Of a stretch of 12,454 nucleotides of DNA, positions 7,336 to 12,454 are shown piece by piece (position 1 is the stretch's first letter; each line of letters begins with the position of its first letter). Source of the DNA: Polyangiaceae bacterium (lineage in GTDB: Bacteria; Myxococcota; Polyangia; Polyangiales; Polyangiaceae). The notes under the pieces were generated by a model. That model was not told where the DNA came from. It saw only the letters and a list, made by a program, of their open reading frames with translations, and ran no database searches. The DNA lies in contig JAICTU010000266.1 of assembly GCA_025936205.1 (NCBI GenBank), positions 1 to 12,454 of the forward strand, written 5' to 3'. The position numbers were made by a program, and so were the translations under genes.

Positions 7336-8211
7336 TCAGCGCTCCTGATTGCTCATGGTTTCGACAGAACGGCGTAGTAAGGGAGTCAGGCAAGTACCCA
7401 AGCCGAAGTGCAGCCGAGCCACTGGCAGATCGGCTTCCAATCGCTCGAGTCGTGACAGCAGCTCTAGCTCCGTGGCCGCTTCGCGGCTCCCCAGGTAGGT
7501 GGACTCGCGCAGCAGAGCCAGCTTACCAACTCGCGAGCAGCATTGCAGCGTGCAACCGTGGCTCGACTGGTGGACTCGAAACAGGGCCAGCAGCGGCTGC
7601 CAAGCTGGCACGGCTCGCGGCATGTTCGCGTCGATCAACGTGCCTCCCAAAAGCGGGTATGCCAACCAACCACCGCCACCCCGCCGCGGCGCGACCGCCA
7701 GCCGATCCACCGAGAACAGCGCGCTTCCCTCGACCTGCCGAGATGCCGTGCTCTTTCCCGCGCCTGACGGCCCCAGAAACGCGATCACGCCGCCGTCGAG
7801 CTGGACGCTGGAAGAGTGAAGAATCACTCCGCCTTGGGCGTGCAGGATCGCCGATGACAGACCGGCCAACAGGGTTTGCACGCCGCGGTCGTCGGGAGGC
7901 AACCATGCTTCTGCCGCAAAATCGGACCCTTGCCGCCAGATCCGAGCCTGCCCCGCCTGCGTCGAAACCCGTGCTTCTGATGCCGTCCAGCTCCAATCGA
8001 GCCAACCCGGCGGGCGGCGCTCCTGCTGGTTTGCCGCTGGCGGTGCGCGGTGCAGCCGGCACCGAATGGGCCTGGCGCATGCGCCGATATCGCTGGCTTT
8101 GGATGAGGCCCGCTCTGAGCCCCAGGAAGCGCGGCCTACTCGTGTGATCGCAGCGGTGAGATCGTCGGCTCCCTCAAACCAGAAGAGCAGGCCGTCATGA
8201 TTCTCGTGCAC
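7336..8211 (-). CDS. HprK-related P-loop kinase
   Basis: This 291-residue protein resembles the C-terminal catalytic half of HPr kinase/phosphorylase. The pattern is GVILHSSSV (a conserved His, about residue 132), QLDGGVIAFL, the Walker A loop GPSGAGKST (about 147-155), and then SVDRLAVAP, where the family normally has an acidic 'DD' pair. The N-terminal ~110 residues are not recognisable and replace the usual HprK N-terminal domain. Stand-alone HprK-like kinases occur in lasso-peptide and EPS-linked cassettes and phosphorylate peptides or unknown partners; canonical carbon-catabolite HprK is less likely given the context. The GTG at 8209-8211 is chosen because the 14 codons following the longer GTG start (8251-8253) include codons unusual for this DNA (TCA, AGG, TAT, AAA, TTT, ACT). 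The longer start would give 305 residues. It is the first gene of the kinase, PqqD, radical SAM unit. Confidence 0.8.
   Translation of the reverse strand: MHENHDGLLFWFEGADDLTAAITRVGRASWGSERASSKASDIGACARPIRCRLHRAPPAANQQERRPPGWLDWSWTASEARVSTQAGQARIWRQGSDFAAEAWLPPDDRGVQTLLAGLSSAILHAQGGVILHSSSVQLDGGVIAFLGPSGAGKSTASRQVEGSALFSVDRLAVAPRRGGGGWLAYPLLGGTLIDANMPRAVPAWQPLLALFRVHQSSHGCTLQCCSRVGKLALLRESTYLGSREAATELELLSRLERLEADLPVARLHFGLGTCLTPLLRRSVETMSNQER
7342..7346 (-). promoter_or_regulatory. Ribosome binding site of the PqqD-like gene
   Basis: AGGAG lies 10 nt before the ATG and is embedded in the last codons of the kinase gene (CAG GAG CGC TGA). It fits translation of a tightly packed polycistronic message. 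Confidence 0.6.
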
Positions 8212-8368
8212 CTTGCTGCGTCGCCAAGTAAATTTCCGATACCTTGAACGCACCTCGGGCTGCCGTCAAGCCGGGCTTTCACACCTTCAGGCCGCATGTG
8301 CGCACGGGTGCGCGGGTTCCGCGTACGACGTTTCGGCTCCCCGTGCGTAGACTCGATGTTCGAGCTTT
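8212..8368. promoter_or_regulatory. Divergent intergenic region between kinase and nucleotidyltransferase genes
   Basis: About 157 bp separates two divergent genes and must hold promoters in both directions. I see an 8-bp palindrome GTGCGCAC at 8298-8305 and an overlapping hairpin GCGCA-CGGG-TGCGC at 8300-8313, possibly an operator. TTGACG occurs on the minus strand (8264-8269), but no matching -10 box lies at a normal distance. No small ORF with a good start site was found, so a precursor peptide is not evident here. Confidence 0.35.
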
Positions 8369-9292
8369 GTGCAGCCAGCGGCCGTATGGACCGCGCTGAT
8401 GCGGGATACTGCTGAGAGTCAGCGCGAGGCGGCTACGCTACCGGCGCCACACCTCCAGCATGCTCGATTGCTGCGGCGCTACGCTGCGTCCGTGCTGGCC
8501 CGCGAATGTCTGCGGGAGGTAGCAACGGTGCTGGGCGAACGCGGGATCCCGGTCATGCCGCTGAAGGGAGCGCTGTTTCAGCTCCTACTCTACGCGGATC
8601 CCGCTGAACGCGCGCTGACCGACGTCGATATCCTGGTGCCTCGAGCCGCATTCTCGACGGCGGTCGAGCTGCTCTCGAGAGCAGGCTTTGTCCGGCGCAG
8701 CACCGGGCGCAGCCTGGTCGAGTGCGCGTTTCGGGCTCCGTCGGGCATGATGGTGGATCTGCACCAGCAACTCTTCAGCCCGGCGCGCTACCGGTTGTCG
8801 ACGCAGGATCTGTTCCGCCGCGCCATCCGTGATGCCCAACTGCTTGGAGTGCCGCTGTACCTGGCTCATCCGCACGACACCGCCGCCCATCTCATCGGCA
8901 AGTTTGTGTCGGATCACGTCGTCGCAGAGCGCTGGTCGCGCCTGAACGAATTGCTACTCTGGGTCCGGCATTTTGGGGTCGAGCCAGGCCGCCTCGCTCG
9001 ACACCTGGAGCGCCATGGTCTGGGCCGCGCTGCGCGGTACGCGCTCAGCTGTGGCATCGAGTCACATGGAGATCCATTCTTCGGCGCCGCCCTTGCTGCC
9101 CTGCCATGCGACCCTGTGGGGTGGGTCTGTGCGCGCACCGCGCGGAGCCTGATTCCTCGCGGCCAACGAGCGCTGCTGGCGACTGCGTCCGCTCACCTAC
9201 TCAACAGTTCGCTGCCGCGGGCTGCGACGAGCGTCGCGTGGTCGGCCATCAATCGTTGGCGCCACGCTCGGCGTTCGGCTCGCCCCGTGTAG
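8369..9292 (+). CDS. Nucleotidyltransferase-fold family protein
   Basis: This 307-residue protein matches the nucleotidyltransferase family found beside PqqD/HprK-like genes (NTP_transf_5 type). Key pieces are PLKGALF (Lys66-Gly67), a short helix, ALTDVDILV (Asp85 and Asp87, the likely metal ligands), and MVDLHQQLF (Asp130, the third acidic residue, with the family's 'DLH' signature). The C-terminal half is helical and rich in Arg and Leu, without recognisable motifs. The reaction of this family is not established; transfer of a nucleotide to a peptide, protein or sugar is possible. The GTG start at 8369 has only a weak ribosome site; an in-frame ATG at 8399 is an alternative. It is divergent from the kinase gene and ends 15 bp from the convergent ligase gene. 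Confidence 0.8.
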   Translation: MQPAAVWTALMRDTAESQREAATLPAPHLQHARLLRRYAASVLARECLREVATVLGERGIPVMPLKGALFQLLLYADPAERALTDVDILVPRAAFSTAVELLSRAGFVRRSTGRSLVECAFRAPSGMMVDLHQQLFSPARYRLSTQDLFRRAIRDAQLLGVPLYLAHPHDTAAHLIGKFVSDHVVAERWSRLNELLLWVRHFGVEPGRLARHLERHGLGRAARYALSCGIESHGDPFFGAALAALPCDPVGWVCARTARSLIPRGQRALLATASAHLLNSSLPRAATSVAWSAINRWRHARRSARPV

Positions 9293-9307
9293 CTCGAGAG
9301 CACGCGG

Positions 9308-11809
9308 CTATTCGCCGGGAGAGGTTTCAGGTACCAGTTTTGCGTCCCGCCGCGAGCTCTCCGGCGCAGGCGGGGTAGCGGTACCGGCTCCCAGCAGCTG
9401 GAGATGCCGGAGCGCATCGTGCGCCAGCGTCTTCTGGCCCACGCGCTGTGCAGTGTCGGCGATCGCCCGCCACGTTTCCACGGAGGGCATCTCTCTTGCG
9501 GCTCGCTCGAAGTGCGTCAATGCCATGTTCCAGCGGTCGGTCGCCCCGAGCTTTCGGCCCAGGCTTAGCTCCGCGGCTGCGCAACGTTCTCGATCCACGC
9601 AGGCGATGGCGGTCCAGCCGTGGATGGCTTCCGGCAAGTGTTCACTATTGTTGGCGAGCGCCAGATCGACCAACGCTTCAGCGCAAGCGTGATCTCCGAC
9701 AAACTCCTGGCAGTCTCGAGCGAGCTGCTGCTCCGCCGAAGCTCCTTCTCCCAGCTCTCGTCTGATGTTGGCCGTCAGTACCGCTGTGCGTGAGCTATTT
9801 GCCATCGCGCCCTGTCGAGCCTCGTTGAGCGCACGCTCCAGGCAACTCTGTCGCGCGCCGCCGCACACCTCACCCCCGCGCCTCAGATCAGCTAGCAACT
9901 CTGTCGCCAGCTGATGGTGCGCGTCTGCGAAATTGGGTTTCCGCTCCAAAGCCCGTTCCAGAATGCTCACGCGCAGGGGGATGTCGCTGGTCTGGTAGGC
10001 GAGCGAGAGCAGCACCCGCGCGCCCGCCGCGCCATCGGGCACTATCTGTTCGAGTTCGACCTGCGAAAGCTTCCAATGCGTCACGAGCTCGAGGACCCAC
10101 GCCGTCGAGTTGGGGTCGAGCTCGATCGCATGCCGAAAGGCGCCCAGCGCCTGGTCCGTCGCACCTCGCGCGTGGAGAATGCGGCCCAGCAGCAAATAGG
10201 CTTGCGTGCTGGTGCGGTTTCTTTCCAGAGCTCGCCCAATCCAGGCGACCGCGTTCTTTCCCTCGCCCAGCGCCGCGGAGGCGCCCAATAAAGGGAAATA
10301 TGGTTCCGCGGGGTAAGCGAGCATCGCCGTTTTCAGCTGCGCCCAGAAGTCCTCATTGGGAACCCCCGAAGTGCTGACGAGCTCGTCATGCAGTTCCCGA
10401 CGCATGCGCGCAGGGGACTCGACCGCGAACTTCAGAGCCAACGCCACGCACAGCGCGCTCACAGCCGAGCCCGCCACGAGCACCCAACGGAGGCGTGGCC
10501 CGCGCTCGCTCGAGGCTTTACCGAGCACGCTTCCAGACAGTCCTCCGAGCAGAAAGGCCAGCAGTGCGCTCACCGCCGGTAGCTCCAGACCGAGATCCAC
10601 GAAATTTTGCGACAACAAAACGATGCAGCCGACGAGCACTCCGCGCTGCGTAGAGTGGGTCCAGACGCGCCTTCTGAAGATGACAGGCGCGAGCGCCCAG
10701 GCCAGCGTCAGCAACGCCAGCAGCGCGATCGGCAATCCCCACTCGGCAGCCCACTGCAGGGGGAAATTCTCGCCATGCTCCGCGAGCACTGGCTGCGCGG
10801 TGCCCTGAGAGGCCGAGAAAACGCTGGCAAAGGCTCCTCGACCGATGCCGACGCCGGCGTGGTCCAGTGCCAAATGCCAGGATCGCGCCCAGAGATCGAA
10901 CTTGCCGAGGGAGCGATCATCGAGGCCGAGAGGCGAGCGCCGCGCCCCCCAGGCGAGCAATGCCGCGCCGGCGCCGATCGCGCACAGCACGCTGATTTGC
11001 AATGGACGACCCAGCTCCGTGGACTCCGAACGCCGTGGCGCGGCCAAGATGAGTACTAACCCGAGCAGTAGGCAGCCGCTCGCTCCGCGAGATTCGCAGA
11101 GCACCACTTCTGCCGCCACGAACGTGAGGGCCAACCCGAGGAGGGCGGCGCGAGGCCGGGCGCCCGCATTTTGGAGCAGCCCGAGGCCGCAGAAAAATCC
11201 GAGGTTTAGGAAGCCAGCGCGGCTGTTCGCATTGAGCAGCGGCGCCACGCTATAAGCGTCGAGCAAGGGATAGATGCCGTACAGGCGCTCGGCGCCGCTG
11301 AGCCGATGGACGGTCGTCACGAGCGCGACCAGAAAGGGCACCGCGAACCCGACTGCGGCCATTCGGTTGATGCCGAAACGCCGGCCATGACGGGCGGCGG
11401 CCCAAAAAATCAGGGCGTAGCTGGCGGCCTTCACCGCCTCCAGAAGGGTCCGCCCGGGCGCCAGGGAGATGCTGATTTTATCCGGCGCCGGAAGGCCGAA
11501 AGGGCGTAAGGCCCGAGCCCAGATGTCGGCATTGTCCGGGGCCAGCGATTCGACCAGGCCGCGCGGCAGGGGCATGCACTGGAGCAGCGAGTACAAGGCC
11601 AGCAAAAACCACGTGCCGCCGGCGATCAGCGAGCGCAGGGGAATCTGTGTGTGCTCCTCGGACCGCTCCCCACGCAGGGCCAGAACCACCGCGCTCGTGG
11701 TGACGAGCAGGGCGAAAGGTGCAAGGATTGGTAAATGTATCGCCCCCGCCCCCAGCGCACTCAACCCGAGCGCCGCGGTGAGCGTATACAACGACAACCG
11801 CTCTCCCAT
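9308..11809 (-). CDS. O-antigen ligase/polymerase-like membrane protein with C-terminal TPR half
   Basis: The first ~480 of 833 residues are a multi-pass membrane protein of the Wzy/WaaL (O-antigen ligase) superfamily. It has about ten or more hydrophobic segments, LNANSRAGF near 193, CESRGAS near 238, and HGENFPLQWAAEWGLP at about 345-360, the long periplasmic loop motif of this family (compare 'HNxYLQxLAExGLxG'). It should act in the inner membrane, polymerising or transferring undecaprenol-linked glycan. After the last membrane segment, residues ~483-800 are helical repeats of TPR type (for example YLLLGRILHARGATDQALGAF and ALTHFERAAREMP), expected to be periplasmic and to contact partners. 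The ATG at 11807-11809 is preferred: it directly precedes the first membrane segment, and the 33 codons upstream include A/T-ending codons such as AGA and CTA. Longer starts at ATG 11897, ATG 11903 or TTG 11906 are possible and would overlap the likely start of the divergent gene. The gene is divergent from a Wzc-like gene. Confidence 0.85.
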   Translation of the reverse strand: MGERLSLYTLTAALGLSALGAGAIHLPILAPFALLVTTSAVVLALRGERSEEHTQIPLRSLIAGGTWFLLALYSLLQCMPLPRGLVESLAPDNADIWARALRPFGLPAPDKISISLAPGRTLLEAVKAASYALIFWAAARHGRRFGINRMAAVGFAVPFLVALVTTVHRLSGAERLYGIYPLLDAYSVAPLLNANSRAGFLNLGFFCGLGLLQNAGARPRAALLGLALTFVAAEVVLCESRGASGCLLLGLVLILAAPRRSESTELGRPLQISVLCAIGAGAALLAWGARRSPLGLDDRSLGKFDLWARSWHLALDHAGVGIGRGAFASVFSASQGTAQPVLAEHGENFPLQWAAEWGLPIALLALLTLAWALAPVIFRRRVWTHSTQRGVLVGCIVLLSQNFVDLGLELPAVSALLAFLLGGLSGSVLGKASSERGPRLRWVLVAGSAVSALCVALALKFAVESPARMRRELHDELVSTSGVPNEDFWAQLKTAMLAYPAEPYFPLLGASAALGEGKNAVAWIGRALERNRTSTQAYLLLGRILHARGATDQALGAFRHAIELDPNSTAWVLELVTHWKLSQVELEQIVPDGAAGARVLLSLAYQTSDIPLRVSILERALERKPNFADAHHQLATELLADLRRGGEVCGGARQSCLERALNEARQGAMANSSRTAVLTANIRRELGEGASAEQQLARDCQEFVGDHACAEALVDLALANNSEHLPEAIHGWTAIACVDRERCAAAELSLGRKLGATDRWNMALTHFERAAREMPSVETWRAIADTAQRVGQKTLAHDALRHLQLLGAGTATPPAPESSRRDAKLVPETSPGE

Positions 11810-11898
11810 GAGTCTGGATGTCGGCCGACCGAATAGCACATGCCTCTCATGAACGTTCGATAGGCCCAGTGCAACCAAACTTCTCGGAACGGACCCCA
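11810..11898. promoter_or_regulatory. Divergent promoter region between ligase and Wzc-like genes
   Basis: This ~89-bp stretch is visibly less GC-rich than the genes on either side, and both coding frames across it have non-coding-like codon use, so it probably holds promoters for both EPS genes. It includes an 8-bp palindrome, GAACGTTC, at 11851-11858. No clear sigma-70 pair was found. Confidence 0.4.
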
Positions 11899-12454
11899 TT
11901 GGCATCAACCGTCAACGTGCCCACACAACCGCGCGCGGCGCTCGCCCCCCTGAAAGATGCTTCCAGGGGGCTGCTGGAGGCCTGGAAAGTACTGCGCAAG
12001 CGCTGGATATGGGTGGTTACTCTCGCAGTGTCGACGATCGCGGCCACCGCCTTCTATACGGCTGGGCAGAAGCGCATTTATCGATCCAGCTGCGTTCTGC
12101 AGATCGATCCCAAACCGCCCAAGCCGCTCGGTCAAGATGTCCAGGCGGTGGTGGACGTGGGGACGGGCTCCTATTGGGCGAACACCGAATATTACAAGAC
12201 CCAGTTTCAGATCATCCAGAGCCGGGTCGTGGCGGAAGAGACGGTGCAGCGCCTGGGTCTGCATCGCGATGCAGCGTTCTTGTTGGGACTGACGCCCAAC
12301 GAGCAGCCTCCCGCCACGGGAGCTCGCGACGGGGCCAACGTCGAGCGCACTGGGCAACGGGTACGCGCCAACCTGTCGGTGGAGCCCATTCGCGATAGCC
12401 GGCTTGTCACGGTATCGTACCAAGATCCAAACCCCGAGCGGGCGCGGCAGATCC
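11899..12454 (+). CDS. Wzc/Wzz-type polysaccharide co-polymerase, N-terminal part
   Basis: The frame is open to the window edge, giving the first ~185 residues of a larger protein. A basic stretch (VLRKRW) precedes a membrane segment at about residues 36-54. A periplasmic Wzz-like domain follows: IYRSSCVLQIDPKPPKPL, then NTEYYKTQFQIIQSRVVAEETVQRLGL, the pattern of chain-length regulators and Wzc/BY-kinases ('YYxTQxxIxxSRxxAexVvxrLgL'). Near the edge, LVTVSYQDPNPERA matches the family's 'sxxDPxxAaxxAN'. Whether a C-terminal tyrosine kinase domain follows cannot be seen. The start is uncertain: TTG 11899 is chosen because GGAACGGA lies 5 nt upstream and codon use changes there. ATG 11818, GTG 11869 and GTG 11917 are in-frame alternatives. 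It would set glycan chain length together with the divergent Wzy-like protein. Confidence 0.88.
   Translation, partial: MASTVNVPTQPRAALAPLKDASRGLLEAWKVLRKRWIWVVTLAVSTIAATAFYTAGQKRIYRSSCVLQIDPKPPKPLGQDVQAVVDVGTGSYWANTEYYKTQFQIIQSRVVAEETVQRLGLHRDAAFLLGLTPNEQPPATGARDGANVERTGQRVRANLSVEPIRDSRLVTVSYQDPNPERARQI

Noticed and set aside
6978..8147. A 389-codon open frame on the plus strand over the PqqD and kinase genes
   Set aside because: The minus strand encodes a PqqD domain and a Walker A kinase; the plus-strand product is Arg/Pro/Ala-rich with no recognisable domain.
6979..9238. A 16-base sequence, TGCGACGAGCGTCGCG, found at 6979-6994 and 9223-9238 and able to form a short hairpin
   Set aside because: Both copies lie inside well-supported genes on opposite strands and encode unrelated residues; a chance match in GC-rich DNA is the simpler explanation.
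9293..9307. A terminator between the convergent nucleotidyltransferase and ligase genes
   Set aside because: Only 15 bp separate the stops, with no hairpin or T-run.

Overview
The window is GC-rich DNA with large, tightly packed genes. It encodes a very large secreted lipoprotein with Ig-like modules and an FG-GAP propeller, and pieces of an exopolysaccharide (EPS) locus. Together these suggest a delta-proteobacterial lineage such as the Myxococcota. That assignment is inferred from style and content; there is no rRNA or other taxonomic marker here.

Layout. (1) 2-322 (+): C-terminal end of a gene cut by the window edge, possibly a sulfotransferase-like enzyme. (2) 323-602: convergent intergenic region with a perfect two-copy 21-bp tandem repeat. 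(3) 603-5567 (-): a 1654-residue lipoprotein. In order it has a lipobox, a Gly/Ser/Ala/Glu repeat linker, a duplicated block of three Ig-like domains, further Ig-like domains, a fibronectin-III-like domain and a seven-bladed FG-GAP beta-propeller. (4) 5644-8211 (-): three tightly linked genes transcribed in the order HprK-like kinase, PqqD-like peptide-binding protein, radical SAM/SPASM protein. (5) 8369-9292 (+): a nucleotidyltransferase-fold protein, divergent from the kinase. (6) 9308-11809 (-): an O-antigen ligase/polymerase (Wzy/WaaL-like) protein with a C-terminal TPR half. (7) 11899 to the window end (+): N-terminal part of a Wzc/Wzz-type polysaccharide co-polymerase, divergent from the ligase gene.

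How they may work together. The Wzy-like protein and the Wzc/Wzz-like protein are a standard pair for polymerising and length-controlling a surface polysaccharide. The HprK-like kinase, PqqD-like protein, radical SAM/SPASM enzyme and nucleotidyltransferase are the parts expected of a peptide- or protein-modifying cassette. Related kinase/PqqD/nucleotidyltransferase sets are known near EPS and lasso-peptide loci. No obvious precursor peptide gene is visible here, so the substrate of this cassette is the main open question. The giant lipoprotein starts 76 bp after the radical SAM stop on the same strand and could be co-transcribed with the cassette.
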